A DNA stretch of 64,000 nt from Rhodanobacter sp. 67-28 (GTDB lineage Bacteria; Pseudomonadota; Gammaproteobacteria; Xanthomonadales; Rhodanobacteraceae), in the NCBI GenBank assembly GCA_001898415.1, contig MKTU01000024.1, positions 84,656 through 148,655 of the forward strand. Direction: 5' to 3'. Below are positions 38,802 through 46,971 of this stretch, one piece after another. The position numbers and the translations under genes are program-made. The notes under the pieces are model-generated. The model ran no database searches, was not told the DNA's origin, and was given only the letters and a program-made list of their open reading frames with translations. How positions within the stretch are numbered: position 1 is the stretch's first letter; each line of letters begins with the position of its first letter.

Positions 38802-39643
38802 TGCCATCGGATCGCGTCGTGATCGCCACCATGCACGGCAAGGAGGCGGTGATTGCCCCTCTGTTGCAGCGGGCCCTGGGTCTGCAGCCACTCTTGCCGG
38901 CCGGATTCGATACGGACCGGTTCGGCACCTTCAGCCGAGACATTCCCCGCCTCGATTCCCCGCATGCAACGGCAAGGGCCAAGATCGCGGCAGCCCTGGA
39001 GTGCGTGCCCGAGGCGCATGCCGGTGTTGCCAGCGAGGGCAGCTTCGGCCCCCATCCACAAATCCCGTTCGTGCCGATCGACAGCGAGCTGGTGATGCTT
39101 GTGGATCGTCGCGATGGCGTCGAAATCATCGGAACGCATGTCACGCCGCGCACCAATTACGCCCAGCGCGTGGTGGCGGATGCGCGCCTGGCCGTCGCCT
39201 TCGCCGAAGGCATCGGCTTTCCCCGGCATGGGGTGATCGTGACGGCTGCGGTTGACGGCAAGTCCCACCCGGCGCTCTTGCTGCGCAAGGACAACCTGAG
39301 CCGGGCGCAATTGCTGGCCAATGTCGTCGATGCCATTGCCATCAGCGGCGCGGCCTGCGTGGAAACGGACATGCGCGCATGCAGCAACCCGACGCGGATG
39401 CGTGCCATCAAACGCGCGACCATCGATCTCGTGCGGCGCTACCGATCCTGTTGCCCTCAATGCGGACGACGCGGATTCGTGCCCACCGAACGCATCGCCG
39501 GCCTGCCGTGCGGGGCCTGTCACGCACCCACCGACATGATCCGTGGCGTGGTCGCGATCTGCGCGGGCTGTGGTCATCGCCGCGAGCAATCGTTCGAGGC
39601 GGCGTGGGCCGATCCCGGGCGCTGCGATTTCTGCAATCCGTGA
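38801..39643 (+). CDS. DUF6671-like protein with double zinc ribbon
   Basis: A 280-residue protein of unknown function. The N-terminal domain begins VIATMHGKEAVIAPLL and contains SEGSFGPHPQIPFVPID, a conserved, possibly nucleotide- or phosphate-binding block. The C-terminal 65 residues hold four cysteine pairs, C218/C221, C237/C240, C254/C257 and C275/C278, forming two treble-clef or rubredoxin-like zinc ribbons. It is last in the lysR-dab operon, with its ATG overlapping the cysD-like stop. No membrane segment or signal peptide. Family assignment is from memory; function is not known. Confidence 0.78.
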   Translation: MPSDRVVIATMHGKEAVIAPLLQRALGLQPLLPAGFDTDRFGTFSRDIPRLDSPHATARAKIAAALECVPEAHAGVASEGSFGPHPQIPFVPIDSELVMLVDRRDGVEIIGTHVTPRTNYAQRVVADARLAVAFAEGIGFPRHGVIVTAAVDGKSHPALLLRKDNLSRAQLLANVVDAIAISGAACVETDMRACSNPTRMRAIKRATIDLVRRYRSCCPQCGRRGFVPTERIAGLPCGACHAPTDMIRGVVAICAGCGHRREQSFEAAWADPGRCDFCNP

Positions 39644-40003
39644 CCCGCCACCCGGAGGTCGATGATCCGGAACGTGGCCTCTGGTGATGGCTTCTCCCGC
39701 ATCCGGCCTGCTCGTGCCGTGGCGGGGATCAGCGCAATTCCTTCCTGCATCGCCGCAGGCATCCCTGAGGACTGGGGTGAGTTCAGCCCCCTCACGACCA
39801 CGCCGGCATGCCCACGCCCGGAGCGATCCGCTTTTCACGAGCATGTCGCGCGATCCACAGCGTGCACATCGGTTCCGCACAAATTCAATCCAAAACTCGC
39901 GGCCAACCGTATAGACACTCGCGTCGGGGCATTTCCCAGCGCGAAGCAGGACTCTCTGCCCGAGGGTCTCGAACCGGTTTGTCCCCCTATTGGAGATGCC
40001 AAC
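39644..40003 (+). other. 360-base gap between DUF6671 gene and ompW-like gene
   Basis: No convincing gene. An in-frame extension upstream of the OmpW-like start runs through it but has no signal-peptide or domain character. Near its right end CAATCC-N16-CGTATA (39886-39913) resembles the shared stress promoter. No strong terminator hairpin was seen after the DUF6671 gene. Confidence 0.5.
39886..39913 (+). promoter_or_regulatory. Variant of the shared bipartite promoter before ompW-like gene
   Basis: CAATCC (39886-39891), 16 bases, CGTATA (39908-39913). It keeps ATCC, the N16 spacer and CGTA but departs from GCATCC in its first two bases. It is 90 bases before the ATG at 40004. Confidence 0.4.
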
Positions 40004-40630
40004 ATGAAAGTTTTCCCCCTGATTGTCGCCGCTTGCGCCTTGGCTGTTGCCGGTGCCGGCAGTGCCCGGGCCCAGGATTACAGCGCGCCAGGCTTCTACG
40101 GCGCGGTGGGCTACAGCGGTGTCGCACCCAGGAGCAACAACGGCGTGCTGGCGGGCGCCTTCCAGTCCAGCATCGGCGATGACTGGGAGCCGACCCTCAC
40201 GCTGGGCTATCGCTTCGCGCCGAACTGGGGCGCCGAGCTGTGGCTGCCGTTCGTGAAGTTCGAGCACGACGTGAAGCTCGATGGCGCGAAGTCCGCCACC
40301 ATCAAGCACATGCCGCTGCTGCTCACCGCCCAGTACCACTTCCTCGCCGACCAGGCGTGGCAGCCCTTCGTCGCCCTGGGCTATGGCTGGGTGAACGTGA
40401 GCGACGAGCGCACCACGGGCCCCATCGCGGGCACGAACCTGGACGTGAAGGACGGCAGCGGTGTCGTCGGGCAGCTGGGCCTGGATTTCCACGCCACGTC
40501 GAACGTGTTCGTGCGTGCCGATGCGAAGTACTTCAACTGGAGCAGCGACGTGAGGCTCAACGGGGCGGGCATCGGCAAGGCGAAGGTAGACCCCTGGATC
40601 TACGGCATCAGCGTCGGCTACAGCTTCTGA
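40004..40630 (+). CDS. OmpW-family outer-membrane protein
   Basis: The 208-residue product has a signal peptide (FPLIVAACALAVAGAGSARAQ) and an eight-stranded barrel pattern with FYGAVGYSGVAP, TLGYRFAPNWGAELWLPF, PFVALGYGWVNV and a C-terminal YGISVGYSF ending in phenylalanine. OmpW proteins form narrow hydrophobic channels and respond to oxidative and nutrient stress. Start set by the signal peptide and TGGAGA upstream. Confidence 0.88.
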   Translation: MKVFPLIVAACALAVAGAGSARAQDYSAPGFYGAVGYSGVAPRSNNGVLAGAFQSSIGDDWEPTLTLGYRFAPNWGAELWLPFVKFEHDVKLDGAKSATIKHMPLLLTAQYHFLADQAWQPFVALGYGWVNVSDERTTGPIAGTNLDVKDGSGVVGQLGLDFHATSNVFVRADAKYFNWSSDVRLNGAGIGKAKVDPWIYGISVGYSF

Positions 40631-40663
40631 CGTCTGCTGCCGCCGCATCGCCTGAAACCGCCC

Positions 40664-40740
40664 GTCGTCCCGGCGCAAGCCGGGACTCCAGGTCTGTCGG
40701 ACGCTGGATGCCTCATCTCGCCGGGACGACAAGCAGCTGG
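40664..40740. repeat. 77-base dispersed repeat with 12-bp terminal inverted repeats
   Basis: GTCGTCCCGGCG (40664-40675) is exactly inverted as CGCCGGGACGAC (40729-40740). Inside the left end CCCGGC-GCAA-GCCGGG (40669-40684) forms a second stem followed by ACTCCAGG. This matches, from memory, the abundant intergenic palindromes of the form TCCCGGCGAAAGCCGGGA-TCCAG in xanthomonads. It sits between the convergent ompW-like and MAPEG genes and may double as a bidirectional terminator. Confidence 0.6.
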
Positions 40741-40792
40741 CCGCACGCCCGCCGGAGCGTCTCCATGCAGTGGTCCGGAGGGTTTGCCGGGT

Positions 40793-41185
40793 TCAGCGCA
40801 GCAATGGTTCCACCATCTGCAGGATGCCCCACAGGCTGGCGGCCCACACGGCCGTACGCAGGTAGGGGATGCCCACCACATAGATCGGCAGATACGCGAC
40901 TCGCGTCCAGAAATAGACCTGCGCCCCGATCGCGGTGTGCGCATCGGTCTGCTGTGTCGCCATCACCGCCAAGGTCGCCGCGGCGAAGAAGGCGAAAGTC
41001 TCGAGGAAATTGTGGCTGGCGCGGGCGGCGCGTGCGGCGGGCCCGCGAAGCGGCTCGGGGTCGCCGTCGCGGTTGCCGACATTCCAGCGCAGGCCACGCT
41101 GCCATGTGCCCAGCGCGGCAGCGAACAGCACGTAAACGATCCCGAGCAGCACCGACCAGCCCAGCATCTGCAATTCAGTCGTCAT
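40793..41185 (-). CDS. MAPEG-family membrane protein
   Basis: The 130-residue product has four hydrophobic helices and the MAPEG pattern: RAARASHNFLETFAFFAAATLAV in the middle and YVVGIPYLRTAVWAAS near the end. Family members are glutathione-dependent membrane enzymes in eicosanoid or detoxification chemistry; bacterial substrates are mostly unknown. The ATG at 41185 follows GGGAGAGTTGGAG. Confidence 0.87.
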   Translation of the reverse strand: MTTELQMLGWSVLLGIVYVLFAAALGTWQRGLRWNVGNRDGDPEPLRGPAARAARASHNFLETFAFFAAATLAVMATQQTDAHTAIGAQVYFWTRVAYLPIYVVGIPYLRTAVWAASLWGILQMVEPLLR

Positions 41186-41427
41186 CTCCAACTCTCCCGG
41201 CAGGTCCACAACGTCAAGACGCGGCCACGCACGCCACCGGCGGGCCATGGGTGTTGTACGTTGCCAGCCAGCCTATGGATGCACACGGGGCGTTCGCGGA
41301 GAAATGGTCCGGCAGCACGCAGGTGCCGGCGCCCCCCGCCCCTGCGGCATGCTTGGGCGGGGCGTCTTCACGGGATGCAGAGCATCGCTGTTCGATGATG
41401 CGGCTTTGCCACCCAGGAGGACGATCG

Positions 41428-42036
41428 ATGAACATCAAACCGAGTCTGCTTGCGGTCGCCTGTGCGCTGGCGCTGGCCGCCTGCAGCGACAACTCGTCGT
41501 CGCCGACATCGGCGCCGGCCCCGTCCGCCACCACGACTCCGGCGGAGGCCCCGGTGACGATGACGCCCGCCCCGGCGGCTACCGCCGGCAGCATGACCAA
41601 CGCGCCTGCCGGGTCAGCCATGGACACCAGCAAGGGCACCGCGGTGGTCACCGATTGCGCCACCGAGATCGAGGGTTCGGACGCGATGCAGTACAACGTG
41701 TCCTCGATCGTGGTGCCGTCGTCGTGCAAGGACTTCAAGATCACCCTCAAGCACACCGGAACCATGCCGGTTACCGCGATGGGTCATGACGTGGTGATCA
41801 CCAAACAGTCCGACATGCAGGCGGTGGATGCGGACGGCGTCGCCGCGGGTGCAGCCTCCGGCTACGTCAAGGCCGATGATCCGCGTGTCATCGCGCACAC
41901 CAGCCTGATCGGTGGCGGCGAGACCACCTCGGTGAGTTTCCCGGTCAGCAAGATCCAGAGCGGTGGCCCGTACGTGTTCTTCTGCAGCTTCCCGGGCCAT
42001 GCGGCCCTGATGAAGGGCACCATCAGCGTGCAGTGA
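41428..42036 (+). CDS. Lipoprotein azurin (type I copper protein)
   Basis: The 202-residue product has a lipoprotein signal with lipobox LAAC (C19), an Ala/Pro/Thr-rich tether of about 50 residues, and a cupredoxin domain. Copper ligands are all visible: G119-H120, C186, H191 and M195; C77-C100 can form the azurin disulfide. It is a membrane-tethered single-electron carrier in the periplasm. AGGAGG lies 10 bases before the ATG. A CGCCGGG/CCCGGCG hairpin follows. Confidence 0.95.
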   Translation: MNIKPSLLAVACALALAACSDNSSSPTSAPAPSATTTPAEAPVTMTPAPAATAGSMTNAPAGSAMDTSKGTAVVTDCATEIEGSDAMQYNVSSIVVPSSCKDFKITLKHTGTMPVTAMGHDVVITKQSDMQAVDADGVAAGAASGYVKADDPRVIAHTSLIGGGETTSVSFPVSKIQSGGPYVFFCSFPGHAALMKGTISVQ

Positions 42037-42043
42037 TCTGTCG

Positions 42044-42070
42044 GCGCCGGGTTCCGTGCGAGCCCGGCGC
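42044..42070. terminator. Terminator-like hairpin between azurin and aroB
   Basis: GCGCCGGG (42044-42051) pairs with CCCGGCGC (42063-42070) around an 11-base loop, between two converging genes. No T-tract, so its efficiency is uncertain. Confidence 0.5.
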
Positions 42071-42072
42071 GC

Positions 42073-43191
42073 TCAGGTGGCAGGGACTTGCCGTCCGTTC
42101 GCGATGGTGGCATCCAGCGTCGCCGCGACCTCGCGTTCCGGCACGGCGCCGACGATCTCCGCGCGGCCGATGCCGCGCCACAGGATCAGGCGCAGCTCGC
42201 CGGCCGTGTTCTTCTTGTCGAGTCGCATCCACTGCAGCAGTTGCTCCGTTTCCAGGCCGGGCGGGATCGCCAGCGGCAGGCCGAGTGCGTGCAGCAGGCG
42301 TTGCAGTCGCGCGGTGTCGCGCGGCTCGCTCATGCCGGAACGTTCGGACAATTGCGCGGCCAGCAGCATGCCGATCGCCACCGCCTCGCCGTGCAGCAGG
42401 CTGGCGTAGTGGCCCGCGGTTTCCAGCGCGTGGCCGAAGGTGTGGCCGAAATTGAGCAGTGCGCGTTCGCCTTGTTCGGTCTCGTCGCGCGCCACCACGC
42501 CGGCCTTGTACTGCACCTTGCGCGCGATGGCCTCCAGCACGGTGTCGACGTCGCGTGCGGCCAGCGCGTCGGCGTGCTGTTCCAGCCACGCGAAGAACGC
42601 CTCGTCGCCGATCGCCGCGCCCTTGACCACTTCGGCGAGGCCGGCGCGGTACTCGCGCGCGGGCAGGGTGGCGAGCGTGTCGATGTCGGCGATCACCGCG
42701 CGCGGCTGGTGGAAGGCGCCGGCCAGGTTCTTGCCCACCGGCAGGTTCACCCCGGTCTTGCCGCCGACCGAGGAGTCGACCATCGCCAGCAAGGTGGTCG
42801 GCATCTGGATGAAGTCGATGCCGCGCATCCAGCAGGCGGCACTGAAGCCGGCGAGGTCGCCGACCACGCCGCCGCCCAGTGCGATCACGCAGGCGTCGCG
42901 GGTGGCGCCGAGCTGGCCCAGCGCGTCCAGCACGCGGCCGACGTTGGCGAAGCTCTTGTGCACCTCGCCGTCGTCCAGCAGGAACGACGACCAGTGCAAA
43001 CCCTCCAGCCCCGACTCGACCCGCGGCAGGTACAGCGGCGCCACCGTGGTATTGCTGACCACCAGCGCATGGCGCCCGCGCAGCAACGGGCGCCAGCGCG
43101 CGGGATCGTCGAGCAGCCCGCTGCCGATCCATACCGGGTAGCTGCGCAGGCCGAGCGAGACGTTGATGCTGTGCAGGGGCGGCTTGTTCAT
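42073..43191 (-). CDS. aroB: 3-dehydroquinate synthase
   Basis: Second shikimate-pathway enzyme, NAD+ and metal dependent. The 372-residue product has GGGVVGDLAGFSAACWMRGI, PTTLLAMVDSSVGGKTGVN, the metal ligands in KGAAIGDE, LNFGHTFGHALE and LHGEAVAIGM. The start overlaps the aroK stop by four bases (ATGA). Length is typical (E. coli 362). Confidence 0.97.
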   Translation of the reverse strand: MNKPPLHSINVSLGLRSYPVWIGSGLLDDPARWRPLLRGRHALVVSNTTVAPLYLPRVESGLEGLHWSSFLLDDGEVHKSFANVGRVLDALGQLGATRDACVIALGGGVVGDLAGFSAACWMRGIDFIQMPTTLLAMVDSSVGGKTGVNLPVGKNLAGAFHQPRAVIADIDTLATLPAREYRAGLAEVVKGAAIGDEAFFAWLEQHADALAARDVDTVLEAIARKVQYKAGVVARDETEQGERALLNFGHTFGHALETAGHYASLLHGEAVAIGMLLAAQLSERSGMSEPRDTARLQRLLHALGLPLAIPPGLETEQLLQWMRLDKKNTAGELRLILWRGIGRAEIVGAVPEREVAATLDATIANGRQVPAT

Positions 43192-43745
43192 GCGTGGTGC
43201 GGGGGACAGGAAAGAGGGGCGCGTTGCCAGTGCGCATCGATCAGGGCAATGCAGCGCTCGCTGGCGGCGCCGACACTGCCATGGTGGCCGGGCACGGCGA
43301 GGTCGGCAAGTTCGCGGTAGATCGGCTCGCGCACGCTGGCCATCGCCTGCAGGCGCGCGAGGCGGTCGGGCACGGCCAGCAGCGGGCGACGATGGTCGCG
43401 TTCGAGGCGTTCGAGTTGCTGCTCCACGCTGGCCTGCAGCCACACCACGAAACCGCGCTGGCTCAGCCAGCGGCGGTTGTCGCTCGCCAGCACGGCACCC
43501 GCGCCGGTCGCCAGCAGCATGCCGCAGCGCTGGCCCAGCGCTTCCAGCTGCGCGCTCTCGCGCTGGCGGAAGCCGGCTTCGCCCTCGACCTCGAACACGG
43601 TGCTCACGTCCACGCCGCAATGCTGCTCGACCTCCTGGTCGAGATCGATGAACGAGAGCCCATAATGCACGGCGAGCCGCCTGCCGACCGAGGTCTTGCC
43701 GGCACCGGTCGGACCGACGATGAACAGGTTGCACGACGGATTCAT
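43188..43745 (-). CDS. aroK: Shikimate kinase
   Basis: Phosphorylates shikimate. The 185-residue product has Walker A GPTGAGKTSVGR, the substrate-binding DLDQEVEQHCG with Asp, FRQRESAQLE, GAGAVL and a lid arginine in RPLL. aroK-aroB is the standard operon order; here only 35 bases separate it from the divergent epimerase-like gene. Confidence 0.96.
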   Translation of the reverse strand: MNPSCNLFIVGPTGAGKTSVGRRLAVHYGLSFIDLDQEVEQHCGVDVSTVFEVEGEAGFRQRESAQLEALGQRCGMLLATGAGAVLASDNRRWLSQRGFVVWLQASVEQQLERLERDHRRPLLAVPDRLARLQAMASVREPIYRELADLAVPGHHGSVGAASERCIALIDAHWQRAPLSCPPHHA

Positions 43746-43780
43746 GGCTTGATGCTAACAGGCGCCGGAGGAGGGCTGCG

Positions 43781-44614
43781 GTGAGCGAAAGGGTACTGCT
43801 GGCCGGTTGTGGCGATCTCGGTCTGCGCGTGGCGCAGCAGCTGCGCGGGCGCGGTGACGAGGTATGGGCATTGCGCCGGCACCCGCCTGTGGCAGGGGGC
43901 CCGGACATCCGCTGGCTGCAGGCGGACCTCACCCGGCCGGACAGCCTCGCCGCCTTGCCGCGCGCATTCACGCAGCTGGTTTACCTGCCCACGCCGGACC
44001 ACCGCGACGCGGCAGCCTATCGCGCGACTTTCGTCGACGGGCTGCGCCATCTGCTGGCCGCGCTCGACGATGGCAGGTTGCAGCGTGTGCTGCTGGTTTC
44101 CTCCAGCGCGGTGTACGGCGCGCACGACGGCGACTGGGTGGACGAGGACACGCCGCCCGCCCCACCCGGTTTCAACGGCGCCACCTTGCTCGAGGCGGAG
44201 CGCTGGCTGGCCGCGCAACCGGTGTGCTCGGTGGTGCTGCGCCTGGCCGGGCTGTACGGGCCGGGGCGAACCCAGCTGTTCGAGCGCCTGCGCGCCGGCA
44301 CGGTGCAGGTGCCGCGGGCCGCGCCGCACTGGGCCAATCGCATCCATGTGGACGATGCGGCCGCGGCGATCGCGCACTTGCTGGCGCTGCCCGATCCGCA
44401 GGCGTGCTATCTCGGCGTGGACGACACGCCGCTGCCGCTCGACGTGCTGCACGATCATCTGGCGCGACTGCTCGGCGTACCCCCGCCGGCCGCCGGCGCG
44501 CCGCCGCCGGGCATCGGCAGCAAGCGGCTGAGCAATGCGCGGCTGCGCGCCAGCGGCTTCGCGCCGCGCTGGCCGGATGCGCGCCTCGGCTACGCCGCGC
44601 TGCTCGACAGCTGA
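43781..44614 (+). CDS. NAD-dependent epimerase/dehydratase-like protein (YeeZ type)
   Basis: Extended-SDR fold of 277 residues. The cofactor loop reads [16 protein letters not shown], which has the GxGxxG of this subgroup, and [17 protein letters not shown] is the active-site region with tyrosine of SSAVYG. The usual lysine four residues after the Tyr is not present. [16 protein letters not shown] at the end is typical of YeeZ-like proteins. Function unknown. Starts with GTG. Confidence 0.83.
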   Translation: MSERVLLAGCGDLGLRVAQQLRGRGDEVWALRRHPPVAGGPDIRWLQADLTRPDSLAALPRAFTQLVYLPTPDHRDAAAYRATFVDGLRHLLAALDDGRLQRVLLVSSSAVYGAHDGDWVDEDTPPAPPGFNGATLLEAERWLAAQPVCSVVLRLAGLYGPGRTQLFERLRAGTVQVPRAAPHWANRIHVDDAAAAIAHLLALPDPQACYLGVDDTPLPLDVLHDHLARLLGVPPPAAGAPPPGIGSKRLSNARLRASGFAPRWPDARLGYAALLDS

Positions 44615-44646
44615 TCTTCGTTCCACCCGCCATCCAGGAGAGCGCC

Positions 44647-44988
44647 ATGACTGCATCCATCCCGCATCACCAGGTCAGCACCGGCAACGACATCCCCGGT
44701 TGCCGCATCGTGCGCTCGTTCGGCATCGTGCGCGGCATTACCGTGCGTTCGCGCAGCGTGGTCGGCAACCTCGGCGCCGCGCTGCAGACCATCGTCGGCG
44801 GCAATATCTCCATCTACACGGAACTGTGCGAGAAGGCGCGCGAGGAAGCCTTCGAACTGATGCTGCAGCATGCCGCCGCGATGGGCGCCAACGCCGTGGT
44901 GGCGATGCGCTACGACGCCAACGACGTGGCCCAGGGCGTCACCGAAGTGCTGGCCTATGGCACCGCCGTGCAGGTGCAGCCCGCCTGA
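44647..44988 (+). CDS. YbjQ/UPF0145-family protein
   Basis: The 113-residue product has the family pattern: [21 protein letters not shown] near residue 20 and [27 protein letters not shown] later. The fold forms pentamers in known structures, and heavy-metal binding has been suggested, but no function is established. A CCAGGAGAGCGCC ribosome site precedes it. Confidence 0.9.
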   Translation: MTASIPHHQVSTGNDIPGCRIVRSFGIVRGITVRSRSVVGNLGAALQTIVGGNISIYTELCEKAREEAFELMLQHAAAMGANAVVAMRYDANDVAQGVTEVLAYGTAVQVQPA

Positions 44989-45097
44989 ATGCATGACGCG
45001 GTGCGGCTTGTGCCGCGTCGTGCGTGCGGGCCAGACTCGGGCTTCGGGACAGGGAGCGCCGCGTGCCGCTTGCACGCCCGGACGGGAGGTTCACGCC

Positions 45098-45301
45098 ATG
45101 TCAGTAGCCAAGGTCATCGAGATCAACGCGTCGTCGAAGCAGGGCATCGAGGATGCCGTGCAGCACGGGTTGCGCAAGGCCGGGGAATCGGTGAAGAAGA
45201 TCAAGGGAGCCTGGATCAACGAGATCAAGGTGGTCACCGCCGACGACGGCAGCGTCACCGAGTGGCGCGTCAACATGAAGGTCAACTTCGTCGTCGACTG
45301 A
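45098..45301 (+). CDS. Dodecin flavin-binding protein
   Basis: Small protein of 67 residues forming a hollow dodecamer that stores flavins and protects against light-driven flavin radicals. It begins VAKVIEINASSKQGIEDAV and contains IKGAWINEIKV, with the tryptophan that stacks on the isoalloxazine, and WRVNMKVNF. GGGAGG lies 10 bases before the ATG. Confidence 0.95.
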   Translation: MSVAKVIEINASSKQGIEDAVQHGLRKAGESVKKIKGAWINEIKVVTADDGSVTEWRVNMKVNFVVD

Positions 45302-45314
45302 GGGCGCGCGGCGT

Positions 45315-45340
45315 CAGGGCGGCGCCTCGACGCTGCCCTG
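45315..45340. terminator. Bidirectional terminator-like hairpin after dodecin
   Basis: CAGGGCGGCG (45315-45324) pairs with CGCTGCCCTG (45331-45340), one G-U, loop CCTCGA. It exactly fills the gap between the dodecin stop and the stop codon of the convergent kinase gene at 45341. Confidence 0.55.
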
Positions 45341-46171
45341 TCAGCCGTGCGTGAGGCCGGTCACGTGGCGGTCGTCGTCGTACTCCACCACCGTGTCGGC
45401 CAGCGCCGGCAGCGTCGCCAATGCGTGGCGGCTGAGGCGTTCGAAGTGCATCAGGAAGCGGCCCATGCTGGCCGCGTCCATCGCCAGCGGGGCGTGGCGT
45501 GCGACCAGTTCCTCCTCCTGCTCGCCGCGCCAGCGGCGCACGATGTCCCAGTTCGGTGCCTGCAGCACGATCAGCGCGTCGAACTTGCGCCATAGCGGCT
45601 GGTAGCCGCGCAACTGCTTGTTGACCCAGCGCCGCCAGGCGCCGTCCGGATCCTCGTCGCGTTCCAGTGCATTGATCGGCCGGGCCAGCGCCGTCAGCGG
45701 CTGCGGCCGGATGCCCAGCGCCCAACCTTCCACGATCACCAGCGCGGGTCGCTTGGTGATCCGCGGCCAGCGCGAGGGCGGCAGGCGCGTGTCGCGGCCC
45801 TTGTCGAAGCGCGGATGGGTCACCGCCAGCCGGGCGGAGGCGTGCGGCACCGCCGCCAGCACCGACAGCAGCAGCTCGATCTCGTGGGTGCCCGGCACGC
45901 CGCGCGAACGCAGCAGCGGGTGCACGTCGCGCGCCAGCGCCTCGCGCTCGCTGCGGGCGTAGTAGAAATCGTCCAGCGAGAGCACCTCGGTGTCCCAGCC
46001 GCGCGCCTTGGCCTGCGCCTTCATGACTCGCGCCAGGGTGCTCTTGCCGCTGCCCTGCAGGCCCGACAGGCCCAGGATGTAGGGCCTGCGCGAGCGCGCA
46101 ATGCGCCCGGCGTACTGGTCCAGAAGGTGTCCGGCCAGCGCCTCGTTCTGCTGCTGCGCCAGCGACATCAT
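45341..46171 (-). CDS. P-loop kinase, D-glycerate 3-kinase-like
   Basis: The 276-residue product has Walker A GLQGSGKSTLAR near residues 35-46, SLDDFYYARSEREALARDVHP, GVPGTHEIELL, FDKGRDTRLP and VIVEGWALGI. This set is characteristic of the GLYK/uridine-kinase-like family, whose plant members phosphorylate glycerate to 3-phosphoglycerate. The bacterial substrate is not certain. Convergent with dodecin. Confidence 0.82.
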   Translation of the reverse strand: MMSLAQQQNEALAGHLLDQYAGRIARSRRPYILGLSGLQGSGKSTLARVMKAQAKARGWDTEVLSLDDFYYARSEREALARDVHPLLRSRGVPGTHEIELLLSVLAAVPHASARLAVTHPRFDKGRDTRLPPSRWPRITKRPALVIVEGWALGIRPQPLTALARPINALERDEDPDGAWRRWVNKQLRGYQPLWRKFDALIVLQAPNWDIVRRWRGEQEEELVARHAPLAMDAASMGRFLMHFERLSRHALATLPALADTVVEYDDDRHVTGLTHG

Positions 46172-46383
46172 CGGCGGCGACTCCCGGCCTGGCCCGGGCC
46201 GGCACGACGGCAGGCTGGCGCATGGCCATTGCCGCCATTTTCACCTTGCGTGGAGAAGCATCGCGCCGTTGCCGCCGGGGGCGGGATGCGGGGTGCGGGG
46301 ATCATTGCACTATCATCGGACAGTTTCATTCGCTCCATGATGGCGCGCTTTGGCCACGACGCAAAAGGGAAGTTTCACACATC

Positions 46384-46971
46384 ATGCTCAAACCTGAAAT
46401 CCTGGACACTTTCATCCGGCTGCTGGACGAGGCCAAGGCCAGCGGCGACCCCGAACCCACGGCGATGAACCTGGCCACCGCGGAAAGCGCCGGCCGGGTC
46501 GCCTCGCGCATCGTGCTCCTGAAGGGCGTCGACGAGCGCGGCTTTCGCTTTTTCAGCAACTACCAGAGCGACAAGGGCGGCCAATTGGAGGCGCACGCGC
46601 AGGTCGCGCTGTGCTTCCACTGGAAACACGTGCGCCAGGGCGTGCAGGTGCGCGTCGAGGGAGTCGCGCGGAAACTGCAGGAGGAGGAGTCCGACGCCTA
46701 CTTCGCCAGCCGCCCGCGCGGCAGCCAGATCGGCGCCTGGGCCTCGCTGCAGTCGCAGACCCTGCCCGACCGCGAGACCTTCGAGCGGCGCGTGCAGCAC
46801 TACGAGGAGGAGTTCGCCGGGCGCAACGTCAGCCGGCCGCCGCACTGGGGCGGTTACCTGGTGGAGCCGGACATGATCGAGTTCTGGTATGGCGCCGAGT
46901 TCCGCCTGCACGAGCGCGTGCGCTGGAGCCGCCACGGGCAGACCTGGACGTCCCGGATGCTGTACCCGTGA
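46384..46971 (+). CDS. pdxH: Pyridoxamine 5'-phosphate oxidase
   Basis: FMN enzyme that oxidises PNP and PMP to pyridoxal phosphate. The 195-residue product has ASRIVLLKGVDERGFRFFSNYQSDKG, FHWKHVRQGVQVRVEG, SRPRGSQIGAWASLQS and WGGYLVEPDMIEFW. It lacks part of the N-terminal extension of E. coli PdxH (218), which is common. The stop overlaps the yjbQ GTG start (GTGA). Confidence 0.95.
   Translation: MLKPEILDTFIRLLDEAKASGDPEPTAMNLATAESAGRVASRIVLLKGVDERGFRFFSNYQSDKGGQLEAHAQVALCFHWKHVRQGVQVRVEGVARKLQEEESDAYFASRPRGSQIGAWASLQSQTLPDRETFERRVQHYEEEFAGRNVSRPPHWGGYLVEPDMIEFWYGAEFRLHERVRWSRHGQTWTSRMLYP

Noticed and set aside
39662..40003. Possible extra gene or long N-terminus before the OmpW-like start
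   Set aside because: No domain character, no ribosome site; the signal peptide begins at 40004.
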